Source of the DNA: Fusarium oxysporum f. sp. lycopersici 4287
Taxonomy: Eukaryota; Ascomycota; Sordariomycetes; Hypocreales; Nectriaceae
Assembly (NCBI RefSeq): GCF_000149955.1
Contig: NC_030992.1
Span: forward strand, 3,054,850 to 3,118,849
Reading direction: 5' to 3'
Length of the DNA: 64,000 nt
The notes below the pieces were generated by a model. The model ran no database searches, had not been told where the DNA came from, and saw only the letters and a list, made by a program, of their open reading frames with translations. Positions 44,229-55,270 of the stretch are shown here, piece by piece; the first letter of the stretch is position 1; each line of letters begins with the position of its first letter. The position numbers and the translations under genes were made by a program.

Positions 44229-45910
44229 TCAGATCCTCGACGCAAGCCATACAAGGAGTCCAAGTACGAGAAAATACGATAGCTGGGACAATGTTAGCTG
44301 GCCACGAGTTAGTTACATACTGGCTCGATGTAACTTACTGCCGAGACCAAGAAAGGAAGCCCAATATTGTAGTTGATGCCCAAAGAATAGGCAGCTCCCA
44401 TGATGGGCATGCCAACGAGGCTACCAATAGTCCCTGTCATAGAGATACCCGCGAATAAACGCCCCGAAAAAGCATTTTGCACGTTTGAAGCAAGGAAAGA
44501 TCGTAACGTAACGGTCATGCTTGATCCCAGAACCGATAGTGCAAATCCAAAAGCAACCGTCGCAAGGTTTGGTGCGGCTGCGACAATGAGAGTGCCCAAT
44601 GTACAACAAAAAGCACCTGATGCAGAAAGTGCAAGATCTCTGTTTGCACTTTGCCAAGTCTGGTCTATCCAAGAAGTGGCAAGCGGCAAGATAACAAAGT
44701 ATAGAAGAGATGACATGATTGCTCGTAGAGAGAATAGGAGTCCGGCCTGTGACATGGTCAGTTGTTAACAATATGGTTGAGTGAGCCAGCATACCCGGGC
44801 CATGGTCTCTCCAAAGCGTAAAGACACCCAAGGTATCAAATAGTTCGTGGAGTCCCTTGCTACCTGGAAGAAAAAGAAGCAGATAAAGCATATGCTGAAT
44901 ATGACGGCTCTTGGAGGGAGCAGGTCCCTGGCGGTGTGTTCTAAGTCAGTCTCCTCAGGATCCGAAGTGCTGTCGACACTGATAAGTGACTCGGTCTCAG
45001 CTAGTGATGACCGAACACCCTCCATGTCGCTCACTGTGTTCTCGCGAAGATGGCTCGCTGGAATGAACATCAAAGAGAAAACCACGAGTGCGAGAGCGAA
45101 TGGAATCCCGAGGTGAATGGTCATCGTCATTGTGCCAATAATTGGCCCGAGGAGGTCCGCGATTCCTGATATCGCCTCCATGATCGAGAACGCTGTTGTT
45201 CTAAAATATTCATGTCAATTCTGGGATTGGGAATGCTGAGAGTTGGGGCATGCCTTTGTTCTGGCTTGACACTGTCGCTAATGGCAGCGAAAACAAGTGT
45301 ACCAGTCGCCCATGGTCCACCTCCTAAGAGTATGAACATTGGTGAGAGATAGAAGCCCCAGAGTGGAAAGTGATGCTGCGATCCTATCAAGATGAGTAGG
45401 CCTACTTCAAGTGCGATGCGGGACGCCATACCTACGATTGCTATGCATCCCCAGTAGAAGATAGTACTGGTGGCATTCAGCATAAAAGCAAGACGAATGC
45501 CGCCTTTGTCCCCAAGCATTCCCATTGGGACTTGCATCATCGTCGCTTTGCACGGTCAGCCTTTGTCTTGGAGGGCCGTTATGATTTTGCATACCAGCCA
45601 ATGTCGACAGTGTTGACAGCACAGTTATTACGAATGCGAAATGCACTTGTACCTCGTTACTCCTGCAGAACTCATCTGTTAGCTCTCCATTGAGAAGCTG
45701 TCTGTCTTTCTCAAAATGATGCCGACAAACGGCTGTCTCTAGAAGCATGGGCGAAGGAGCAGCAAGGATTGCACAACCAAGCTCCACGAGAAATAACAGA
45801 AGCGTGCAGAGCCAGAAGTTCACATGATACTGTCGAAAGCCTTTGATGTAGTCCATTGCCGAAGTCAGCACTATATGTATGCGGCGATCGTCTATGCCTT
45901 TTGTAGGCAT
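44229..45910 (-). CDS. MFS transporter with a GC-AG intron
   Basis: Five exons: 45910..45595, 45545..45254, 45200..44795, 44746..44339, 44282..44229; introns 49, 53, 48 and 56 bp; 491 residues. Intron 2 (45201..45253) has GC instead of GT at its 5' end (AAAG|GCATGC) and TTTTAG at its 3' end; no GT donor nearby gives a correct frame. Twelve helices; TM4 region FILLGGGPWATGTLVFAAI; acidic central loop (TESLISVDSTSDPEETDLE). Resembles fungal MFS proteins of the proton-coupled/tetracycline-resistance-like type and, in layout, the 36.5-kb transporter. Likely plasma- or vacuolar-membrane export of a small molecule; substrate unknown. Confidence 0.8.
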
Positions 45911-46653
45911 CTTGTGATGACGAAACTGTGTTTCGATGTTTTTGACATCCAGTAGCCAGGAAAGGCGACAGCGAGAATTTTGTCGTCAGGTTGCGAGGGG
46001 AACCGCCTTTTTGAGGAACCTGCATGGTTATTAGGGCTGACCGTTATTATGATCAGCGACGAATCACACCCAGACAGTGATAATCTGAAACATATGCATG
46101 AATGCATTCAGGCTGTGAGCCTACGGCGGACATGGATTGACTCCCATCCAGGCTGTAGGACAAGAGGGCAGATCTCGGGGAGCGAGAAAATTTCTGACAG
46201 GGCATTAAGGTGCTGTAAAAGATTAGCCTAAAGGTCTATTAATCTATACTGAATTTACCTAAATCTATGTCTTACTTACCTACGTCTTTTATCTCTTGGG
46301 ACAGATAAGAGACAGATGTTTTCTTATATCCTTACGTAGTTTCAAGTATCAGGATATCTCGGTCCCCAGTGAAGTCCTCATGAGGCACTGTAATAAGACT
46401 GCATAAAGGATTTTAGTATCCAGTTTTTATAATGAGCAGCAGCCCGTCTCCTTGTGTCAAAGGTAACAGCGCTGCATCGGGGCCTAACGGGCATTTGTTG
46501 TTTGATAATATCCTGTCGCCTGACGTCAGGGTCATTCACGGTGCAAGTTTAATGTTGTGAATAAATTACAAATCCGAGCATTTTGCATCACCGTGATGTA
46601 AGTTAGTGAATCATAATAGTGTGTCGTAACGCATAACGCTGTTATATTGATGT
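45911..46653. other. Intergenic, AT-leaning with possible repeat relic
   Basis: Includes about 46210-46350, where TTTACCTAAAT/TTACTTACCTACG-type sequence and an inverted-looking AGATAAGAGACAG stretch suggest a mutated repeat. No coding frame. Confidence 0.35.
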
Positions 46654-47187
46654 TTATAAAGATGAATACACCTTCATCGCTTGGATAAGTATGTATCCGG
46701 TGCCCATCAGCACTGCCCCAATGATTGCCACCGCCCCAACCCAGCCCGTGTAGAGTGCCGTCTCCACCCCCCACGGCTCGCGACTCCCGCTGCCAGGGAG
46801 GGTCGAGGCCGGTAGTTGCCAGCCGACGGCGCTCCTCCGAGGTGCTCCCGCTGGGCTACTAGATCGGTCAGGATAGTTAGCATCTCATTGGATTAAACGG
46901 TAAACGATGACTTATGGAAGAAAGAGTCGACTTACAGAGGGTCGTGCACCTCCGGAGGACGCGCCGTGGCATCGGCGGCCTGACCCTGGCCGGCGGAAGG
47001 AGCCGCATCTTGGGGAGGGTGAGAGCTTGACGGTGGGTTGGGGCGGGCTTGGGGCGGCTGTGAGCACCGGAGAGCGAATGTGATATGGTAAATTAAACTA
47101 TAAAAGTTAGCACAGTGAATCATAGTGGTGAGTTGTGGATCATTGTGGTAATCTGTGAATCAGAGAGTACACATACAGTTTTGCCAT
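46654..47187 (-). CDS. Small GC-rich proline-rich protein with C-terminal membrane helix (125 aa)
   Basis: Three exons: 47187..47177 (11 bp, MAKL), 47097..46936 and 46858..46654; introns 79 and 77 bp, GT-AG; frame continuous over 126 codons including the stop. The middle is Pro/Ala/Ser/Gln-rich (SQPPQARPNPPSSSHPPQD), the C-terminus has one clear hydrophobic helix (YTGWVGAVAIIGAVLMGTGY) near residues 98-118, as in tail-anchored or small integral membrane proteins. The exons are strikingly GC-rich while flanks and introns are AT-rich, which supports real coding selection. No family recognised. The tiny first exon is the least certain part. Confidence 0.5.
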
Positions 47188-47314
47188 GGTGATGTTTTTG
47201 AAGATGGGAAAAGGAAAAGTAAGAGATAAACCGGCGAGCCAGAAGTTAAGTATATTGAAGTCTATCAAAACAAGCAAGTGCGTCCTTTCCAGTTCATGGA
47301 GCTCGACAGTTCAT

Positions 47315-47938
47315 TTAGAGCAGGTCAAGCATTTCGACTTCCTCGATTCTCTCCTTCGTCTTTTCCCTTTCTCCTTCCATTCCTTGAATGACATGTTCGT
47401 TGCGAGGCCACGGCCATAAGCCTTTCAAGGGAGTGTCATCTAAAATGAAGTTTGCGTTGACCTCAGGGTTATTTATCATGAAAGAGTATACCCAGCATTC
47501 CGTCTTAGAAGCATCCAATGCATAAGAGCGACATACTTTGTCAGCTGAGAGATGCTCAACACGGAAGTTGGTTGCAATATGGCAACTAAGTGTCGTGACC
47601 ACCAAATTCCCTTTCCAATTAGGGCCGGCAAGAGCAAAATGACGATCATAGTAGTACGTCTGGTGCTCCTGCTGGTAGGGACGTACGGTCATGCAACTCT
47701 CCTGCACAACAACGTTTTCCTGAGACACGTACAGCCCTTCCCTCATCAAACCGATGATATCTTTCGTGGAAAGCTCGAGGTGGGCTTGCCAGCCGATGTT
47801 CAGTTTCACCTGCGGGATTGCCTCTCTCAATAAGTCTGGGTCAGATCCAAACAAGAGTGTCACTTTCCATGACTTGGTTGCTGTGACTTCTAGGTAGGAA
47901 GGAGGAAAAGCTCGGTTTATGAAGTCGAAAAGGCCCAT
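47315..47938 (-). CDS. Hypothetical protein, 207 aa, single exon
   Basis: ATG 47938 to stop at 47315. MGLFDFINRAFPPSYLEV start, no signal peptide, no membrane helix. Mixed alpha/beta composition with many Trp/Tyr (SWKVTLLFG, NIGWQAHLEL, NWKGNLVVTTLS) and a charged C-terminal helix (EGEREKTKERIEEVEMLDLL). The protein-like hydrophobic pattern over the full length and lack of a competing frame support a real gene; family unknown. Confidence 0.6.
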   Translation of the reverse strand: MGLFDFINRAFPPSYLEVTATKSWKVTLLFGSDPDLLREAIPQVKLNIGWQAHLELSTKDIIGLMREGLYVSQENVVVQESCMTVRPYQQEHQTYYYDRHFALAGPNWKGNLVVTTLSCHIATNFRVEHLSADKVCRSYALDASKTECWVYSFMINNPEVNANFILDDTPLKGLWPWPRNEHVIQGMEGEREKTKERIEEVEMLDLL

Positions 47939-49083
47939 CTCGTCTGCTGTCAGTTCAAGTTTTGGTGGTCAAACTTGGGTGAAAAGGAGTCTCTGGTGAT
48001 AAAAGGAGGGAGAGTTATCTAGTGGGAAAAGGACTACCTTACGCTCTTATATACCCATGCGCAGTCAACTTTAGAATAGAGTTTGTTGAAGTATTTCCAT
48101 GGTATTGTTATTTGCAGCTGAGAGTGAGAGCTTATATCAACACACAGAACTTAGCATGGTACTGCTCTGATTTTACAAAAGTCTTCAAAATTACAGTTTA
48201 TGGCACTGTGCCACAAACATTATTCAAGGGTCACGAGCGTGGAAGAGTTGTCACTTTTCCATTATATTTCTTAATATATGCCTGTTGACGAGACCAAACG
48301 ATGAGTCCTCTTTATCATTGCCTAGACATCTCTTACTAGAAAGCAGAACAAGTTTACCAATGTGATAAAAGCGCGCCTTTCGAATTCGATGATCTTATAA
48401 CATGTACTTTCTGGGTATATACTTTGGATTTGTACGTCAAATCTACTAGCCATTCATTATCACATCTTGTACTTAGGTTGTTGCAGTTATATCTAGAGCC
48501 GCCAATACTCGCTGTAAGGCAATCTGCCATACTACCAAGCTGATGAGCTTCATGTGAGTCTACAGATCAAGTACGCAGTGCTTGTGTTACTAGATACTAA
48601 ATACCGGACTTTTTATTCGCTTTGTAACATGTCGGTTATCGAAAAAAAGATCAATATACCAATAAACGCAACCGGATTCCATGAGTTAATAGGGTAATAT
48701 TAATAAAGAAAAATATCTAAATGTGGATCAAACTAATGTTTTCTCTGCCATGATTTCTTTGGTCAAAATGGTTAGCCTCCGTGCATGCTAGCCGTGGACC
48801 ATCATTGATGCAACAACGTTACTTTTTCGTTGAGTCATAAAGTGAGAACTATGTGTAAAGTTTCGGGATTAGGCTCACGACTGAAACTCTTTCTGAGAAG
48901 CTTGTCTTGGTATCTAACCATCCATTGGAAAGCTCAAAACACTAAATAAACTTGTTCCACTAAACACGTATAATAAATATCAGCTCTATCGCGCTCCTAT
49001 ACTCATTTACATTTGCCATGTTCACCATTTATAATCCTCTTTTCTCCCGAAACACCACTACCTTACAAAAGTAGGCTTTGAAA
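47939..49083. other. AT-rich intergenic region
   Basis: 1.1 kb, AT-rich, no convincing gene. Divergent promoters for the 207-aa gene and the metallophosphoesterase. Confidence 0.5.
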
Positions 49084-49854
49084 ATGTCCTCCCTCATTAA
49101 GACAAGGGTTCTTATCCTGTCAGATACTCACGGATTACGCTTCGAGGAAGATAAGAAACCGCTCGCACCAGTCGACCTTGTCATACATTGCGGTGACCTC
49201 ACGGAAGATTCTAAACTGGAAGGCTTTCGAGAAACGGTTCAACTTCTCAAGGAAGTCGATGCCCCCATCAAGATTGTCATTGCAGGAAATCATGACTTCT
49301 CTCTTGACGATGGGGTCTTCAAAAATAAGATTGCAGAAGCAAGCAGAGTTGCACATGAGGACCTCGAGCAAAGTATCAAGGATGAGTACGGAGACTACGG
49401 TGAGGCTAAGAGGCTGCTTATTGAGGGAGACCATGGTATCATGTTCCTCAACGAAGGAACGCATGAGATTCGCCTCCAGAATGGCGCCTTGATGAAGGTT
49501 TATACCAGCCCATATACTCCTTCTACAGCCGGCAGCACGGATTGGGGCTTCCAGTACAATGGGGCCCATGAGTTTGCTATTCCAAAAGGGATTGACATGG
49601 TGGTGACACATGGCCCGCCGCACGGCATAATGGATATGACGCCACAAAGGCAACGAATCGGTTGCCCTCAACTATTCTCTGCCATTGCAAAATCACAGCC
49701 CCGAATTCACTGTTTCGGACATGTCCACAACAGTTGGGGCGCAAAGATCGTTTCTTGGCGACCACAGATTTCAGAACACCCATCCCATTTCAGCGACATA
49801 GACAATGCAAAGTCACGAGCTGTGGAGAGTCTGCCACGCTTGCAAGGGACCTAG
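49084..49854 (+). CDS. Calcineurin-like metallophosphoesterase, truncated by in-frame TAG
   Basis: 256 residues from ATG 49084 (the frame is open two codons upstream from TTG only). All metal-site motifs of the superfamily are present: SDTHG (Asp14, His16), HCGDL (Asp38), AGNHD (Asn69, His70), VTHGPPHG and CFGHVHN near the C-terminus. The catalytic core is complete. The reading frame ends at TAG 49852-49854, but the same frame continues without interruption for another 124 codons (to 50226) with sequence typical of the C-terminal part of this fungal phosphoesterase group. So the copy is probably a nonsense-truncated version of a ~380-residue protein; the core may still fold. Substrate unknown. 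Confidence 0.78.
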   Translation: MSSLIKTRVLILSDTHGLRFEEDKKPLAPVDLVIHCGDLTEDSKLEGFRETVQLLKEVDAPIKIVIAGNHDFSLDDGVFKNKIAEASRVAHEDLEQSIKDEYGDYGEAKRLLIEGDHGIMFLNEGTHEIRLQNGALMKVYTSPYTPSTAGSTDWGFQYNGAHEFAIPKGIDMVVTHGPPHGIMDMTPQRQRIGCPQLFSAIAKSQPRIHCFGHVHNSWGAKIVSWRPQISEHPSHFSDIDNAKSRAVESLPRLQGT

Positions 49855-50226
49855 TGGGAGTCTCCTGAAGACATGAAAGTTCGTCAAGACAGATTAGAGC
49901 GATATGGGTCTCAAAGATGTTGTGTCGCCAGTTACTGCCAGGGCGATGAAGAGCAACTGGCTCCCGGGGAGACCTTGTTCGTCAATGCGGCACTTATGGG
50001 AAGCAAGGGACTCACGCAGTATCCGTGGCTTGTAGATATTGAGCTTGAGCGTCCTCTAGGCGATGGAAGCTCTACAGATGGCAACTCAACTCAAGATTCT
50101 GTAACAACGCCGGATGACGATCACAAGACCCAGCAGCGAAAGTACGGCGTGGCTCTCAATGTAGGCGGGAAAGGTATGAGAGCAAAACTCGATTTGAATG
50201 ATGATTCCAAGAAAGAACTCTCGTAG
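49855..50226 (+). pseudogene. C-terminal remnant of the metallophosphoesterase
   Basis: Same frame as the upstream gene, open for 123 codons after the TAG. Contains APGETLFVNAALMGSKGL and PWLVDIELERP, which read as the conserved tail of the same protein, then a low-complexity Asp/Ser/Thr region. An internal ATG at 49873 could in theory start a separate peptide but no promoter is evident. No short intron can remove the stop. Confidence 0.65.
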
Positions 50227-50404
50227 AAGAGTGTCAAGGACTTCTTTAATTCTTTGGAAACTGAATATGAATATACCAACTATGGACATGGCATCAAATC
50301 TTTACTATGACAGGAAGAACAAAGCAGTGGGTTTGATGATTGATAGCGGTACTGTATGAAGGGGCTCCCATTGCCAGTTCTAGAGCCGGTGGATTTGTTC
50401 AAGC

Positions 50405-51070
50405 TCAGGAACGCCCGTTGCGGCCCATGAATTTACCGCTGTCTGAAATGGCACAGAAGTCAAGGCCAGGGGAATAACTCATGTACCCACAGCCAACCGT
50501 ATCAAACCCGATGGAAGACGGTACCAATGTTCCTGGCACATACCAGCCACATGTATCTGTGACCTGCACAAGGAGATCGGCGTATTGGGAAGAAGTCATC
50601 ATATATTGACCGTCAGTACAGCAGAATCCAACCTATTCAGGTGTATGTAGTAGGAATAGGATATGCAATTGCCTACTTGAGTACAAATGTGTCCAACGGA
50701 GATTGAAAACAACTTACCACGTCCTCCCAAATAGAATACCAAGCTTGAGTGACCTCACCCACGCCGTTATCCGATCTGTCAAATTGTGCTTTAAGCATAT
50801 CGACTGCTGTATAGCAATTTCCATGGTTCATAGAGAGACCAGAGTTTTCAAGAAGTTAATTTATTATGCACTTGAAGATGATGAGGATTGATGCCAATGT
50901 TTATACATACCCACATCCACAGAACATCTCCGGATCACTCCGGTCCTATCCACCTTCATCCCTCCACTGGCGAGCCTTCAGGTGAAATGAAGGTGCCCTC
51001 GGAGTCACGGTGGTAGTGTGGTCAACTGTCAGTCCATCATAGACTCCAAGCCCTTGATTATTCATATATA
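50405..51070 (-). pseudogene. Fragment of a cysteine-rich protein gene, 5' end lost in AT-rich DNA
   Basis: The last exon, 50632..50405 (VGFCCTDGQYMMTSS ... GRNGRS, stop at 50405), joins through an 85-bp GT-AG intron to an upstream exon ending 50718 with DRSDNGVGEVTQAWYS. A further upstream stretch encodes DPEMFCGCG and, beyond an in-frame TAG, QGLGVYDGLTVDHTTTV, before running into AT-rich sequence at ~51061. The intermediate intron (donor near 50910) does not splice cleanly. Repeated Cys pairs (CGC, CC, CGWYVPG, GCGY) suggest a secreted disulfide-rich protein, but no intact start or signal peptide remains. Function not assigned. Confidence 0.45.
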
Positions 51071-51350
51071 TATTATATATACCATTAGGAGATTTCTCTG
51101 GCATCATAAATCCTGCATAAATAATAACTAACTGCAGAGCAAGGATAGGGATTATAGATTTTATAATAACTATATATATTATATATAAGGGGTTTTAGTA
51201 ATATAAGAATCTAAGACTAGAAGTAGTAAGTAATAAGAGTTTAATATCTATAAATAATAAACTAAAGCCTTTTATATTACTTTTTATTATTCTTAAAGAA
51301 TAATATTAAAGAGATATAGTGATATATTACTAAGCTGAGATTAGAGCTGT
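51061..51350. repeat. AT-rich tract with repeated TA motif, RIP-like relic
   Basis: Long TA/TAA-rich stretch with very little C or G. The 17-mer TATATATATTATATATA occurs twice, at 51065..51081 and 51171..51187. Such tracts are what repeat-induced point mutation leaves of transposons in these fungi. Abuts the truncated cysteine-rich gene. No transposase frame or terminal repeat could be defined. Confidence 0.5.
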
Positions 51351-52019
51351 AGAATTGTGCCTCATGACTCCCATTTCGTCTGAGATAGAAAGACAAAAGA
51401 TCTCGACAGTTTCCAACCTTGTCATTTCAATGCGTAGAGTGTCATGCCGTCTTATCCGCTTCGTGTCAAGGGCCAATGATACAAAATATCCATGTGATGG
51501 GATTGGCGGAAGCAAACCCGCAATAGCCGCTAGCCAGCTCAAGGGTCAAAAGGTCCTTCAACATGCGGCTGAATGCTCTTCATACAGCATCTATCTAGCC
51601 TCAATGCTATGCAGCGGCCGCCGGTCAGTAATTCAACATACATACATATCATTACAGATCAATAGTGAGTCGGGCTCAGTCGGTTGAATACTAGCTTGCG
51701 GCATAGTATTCCTTCGCGTCACAAAATTGCCTCGATAAACCAGGGAATCATCAAAGTCTAAGATATTCACATCTATGATACTGATACTAATTACAGTTAA
51801 ATCTCGTTACTAATCTCTCATTCAAGATTGAGGCTGGGATCAATGTCACATGGGAGCAAGCTCGGGGTGCGTGAAGTGTAAGTGGCATTGGCAGTCTCCT
51901 CGACGAGATTATCAATTTTCAGACTATAATCTGATCAAGTTATTCCATCTGTGATAGCGGTTTGCTATACTATACCAGAATTAGCTGTTAGTATCTTACT
52001 CTTGATATCCAAATGGACA
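51351..52019. other. Intergenic, no gene seen
   Basis: A 110-codon plus-strand frame (51355..51687) starts from a non-ATG codon and shows no family features. 3' flank of the NmrA-like gene. Confidence 0.4.
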
Positions 52020-53007
52020 CTAGTTGACTGGTTCCCATTCCGCTTCAGCCCAAGGCCTTCCACCGGTATCCTTTGCCAACTGCGACATAGACATCCAAGT
52101 CGATAGGCCTCCAGTTACCTGGACTATATCATTTTGATTACCTATCCCATCACTCGAGTGCTGAATTTTGCCCTCGCCCATCAAGAAGCGTAGGTATCGC
52201 TCTGGCGTAGGCGATGGCTTCGCTAGCACACTGGCCTTATAGCTTTCAAGCGGCACACTCGTCACTTGTATACGATCAGCCCCGTTCGCTTGCATAAGCT
52301 CTGCTATCTCAATCATAGACTTGCTATCACCGCTAAGGTGCACCTCAGGCGGTATGGTGCCGACTGGTTGGCTTGCGAGTATGGCGAGTGCCTTGCCAAC
52401 GTCATACATACTCGTGTAGGAGGTTTTCTGCGCAGGATCCCCTATGGCCTCGTATCGGCCCCTCTTGGTATCGAAGCCAAACCACGGACCGATGGAGTCC
52501 TCGAGAAATAGGCCAGCATAGACGCGACACATGCTTATGTTGGGGATGAGCTCTGATGCTAGCTGGAAATGCGCCTTCTTAGCGTCCCATTCTTCGTGTG
52601 AAAAGTCGTGCACATAATGATCGACACCAAACTCGGAAGGGAAATAGAGCTTAACGCCGGACCCAGGAATGCTGCGAAGAAGGGCCTCTTTGAAGTGATG
52701 ACCACTGGGACCTACGCTGTATTTAAGAACGAGCTGTGTCAGGTCTTGTCACAGTCAAACTGAAGTAGACGTACGTGTTGATCAGGACATCAACTCCAGC
52801 TAGTGCCTCTTGCAAGTTCTCCTCGGCATACAGACGCAATGATGCGCCGTGTTTCACGAGATTCTCGGCCTTGGGTGAGCGGGAGCGTGCCAGGACTATG
52901 ATGTCATGGAACCTATCGCGAAATGGCTGTTGGAGAAAGCCCTCAGTAACTTTGGCACCGAGATTACCAGTCGCACCAGCGATTGCTACAGTTGGAAGAA
53001 CAGACAT
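52020..53007 (-). CDS. NmrA-like / isoflavone reductase-like NAD(P)-binding protein
   Basis: Two exons (53007..52775, 52716..52020) with a 58-bp intron; the join ...DVLINT-VGPSGHHFKEAL is in phase and gives 309 residues, the normal family size. N-terminal Rossmann motif GATGNLG at about residues 10-16 binds NAD(P)H; LYFPSEFGVD is a conserved family block. Members are either redox sensors/regulators (NmrA) or reductases of small aromatic molecules; the catalytic Lys of isoflavone reductases is not obvious, so I leave the function open. Intact gene in an otherwise degraded, AT-rich area. Confidence 0.85.
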
Positions 53008-53106
53008 TTCTAAAGATGCACGGATTGTATATAGTATGAAGGTTGATACGTGAGATGTGAGTAAGTGCTTTGTTGGGGAATAAGATCTAACCTAAAGGTA
53101 ATATTT

Positions 53107-53125
53107 ATACTCTACGTTAGAGTAT
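53107..53125. promoter_or_regulatory. Perfect palindrome upstream of the NmrA-like gene
   Basis: ATACTCTA-CGT-TAGAGTAT: 8-bp perfect inverted arms around a 3-bp centre, about 100 bp before ATG 53007. Spacing and symmetry fit a dimeric regulator site; no known factor is assigned. Confidence 0.35.
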
Positions 53126-55270
53126 TATGTAAGCTTACTTGATGCTTAAATAGACTCTTAATACAGGAAGCAATGTATTTTCTTCCGCTTTATATTATCT
53201 TCCATTGTATACAGATATTAATCTCTTAAATTCTCTCTGTGTAGATAAAAGAATTCAATATCAGGCTAGTGATGATTCTTAATATGTTAATATAATTACA
53301 TCTTATCCATACAATCAGGGCTATCTTGTTACCTAGGTTAGGTGTGCATAGATGAATACCAGTTCAGCCAATGCTATAAGCAAACTATATGCTTTCTATT
53401 ATATCGCCTAGCAAGGCGACCGCGAAAAAGGAAATTGTACAAGTCGACATCCATATTCTTTACCACCTTAGACTGTAACAGGAGTGATGATTGAATAGGC
53501 GGTCTATGAATGGAATGAAACAACAAAAGTGGCCCCCAAACTCCACGTCATGTTCTTTCCAGTATCGATATCACAATTTTTGAGCTTCAATCATTCTTCA
53601 CAAGTTGGGGGTTTTGGTCTTGTTGTACTGCGTCTTGAGAAGATGACGCGGTTAGCTGCGCGTTTTCTTGATTATGCCATGTCCACAACCCTTCGAGGTA
53701 AACATGAAGGGCACCTTGCTGTATAATTAGCTGAAAGTTCGAGCAGCCTAATGAGGAGACCGGAAACCACAGAAAATGGGCTCGTTTACTGATTTTGACA
53801 AATCATCCTTCTGCTACTTCCCACGCTACAAGTGAACGTGATGGTAACAGGAAGGGCTTGACTATTATGCTAGACGATAAGAAGACATCAAAGTCAAACG
53901 ATAGGTACTTTCATGTTGGTAAACAATATCTAATGCCATCACTTGGAAATTCTCCTCAGCGTGCATTCTTGGTCCATCTGTGCTGCATCAGGCACAGATC
54001 ACTTCACGCATCAGGGGTCCCAGATATCGCCGCAAAGAGAAGCTGGCTCAACATTTGCAATTACTGTATGATGTTGCCACAGTGTCAAGTCTAGCAGTCT
54101 CACAAATCGTACCCGCGTGTAGTGAGCTGCACAGAGCATCTCTTCGCCACCCTCACGATCGCGCCCGGTCTAAGGGAGCCATGAAGTGACCCTGATAAAG
54201 CAGGCAGTGTTGATGATGGGAAGTCTTATGAGGGATGAGTATGGAAATTAAACGTCGCCTTCTAATGACAAGCCGGATGCATCGGCAAATGGCTGATTCG
54301 AGTATATTCCAGCTATCATGTAGTCTTGATAGAGAGCGCGGCTCGCGGTTGATGGTCCTATACTGCTAATTGGGAGCTATGACCAGCAGTCCAACACTAC
54401 AACTACAGTAGCACAGTGTGTTTTACTATATCCAATCAACAGATGCAATGTCTAATTAGTTTGTAACGATGGTGTTACCCCTCAAAAGCTGAATCACTAA
54501 ACCGCCAAGTCATCCACGAGGCGTGACACGCGATAGTTCACGAGTCAGACAGGGATATCTCCGCAAGAGGCCAAGCGTGGTAACTACCGACGAAACGTAG
54601 AATGCGGAGAAGATTAACGGAGGATCTTGGTGACAGGTTCTGCCCAGTAAAGTCAGTTGACGCGCTGTGTCAGCTCGGTGCGCGGTTATCTCCTGGTGGG
54701 GTCGCTATCAAACGATTCCTTGTTCGGGCTTGCCTTTACGTAGGAGATTCTGGGATCCGTATCAGCTCAATCTGGGGAAATGGGAAATGAGTCGATGCTT
54801 ATCATGTGGAGATGCTGCCTTGTTATCAGATATAAGTGAGAATTCGTCGGTTTGTTATCGCTGAAGTTGCTGTCTTTCGAGGCTCGTATTTGGAGAAGGT
54901 GAATAGCCGCGATCGCGCTCTCTCACATGCACAGACGGCGGAATGTAGCCGCGTTAATACGTGTGATCAGCGGTATTATGACCGAAATGTCAAGCCACTA
55001 ATGCTCGTGTACCCCAGATGGACTAACCCGTTCAGGACAGAGATAAGTAGGACCTAGATCGTGGAGGACGCCGAGTCTAGGCCCCTCACGGCCCGTTTCC
55101 TTGATTCTCATTTCTCGTCTGCTTTTTTAAAAAGATAATAATGCCCACTTTCCCCTAATCATAATTGACGCGACAACACAGCATAGGTACACATAGTACC
55201 GCGCCATAATTCCAACACTCTACTTATTACTCTATCTTAATTGCTTCTTCATCTGTAACTGCTGTCCATC
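53126..55270. other. 2.1-kb gene desert
   Basis: AT-leaning first half (53100-53400) that looks like a mutated repeat; the rest has only short, featureless open frames. The last ~200 bp hold the permease promoter with CT-rich runs. Confidence 0.45.

Noticed and set aside
46210..46350. Possible transposon relic
   Set aside because: AT-rich and somewhat repetitive but no terminal repeats, target duplication or transposase frame could be defined.
48022..48288. 88-codon plus-strand frame in AT-rich DNA
   Set aside because: Begins at a non-ATG codon and lies in the upstream region of the divergent 207-aa gene; no recognisable features.
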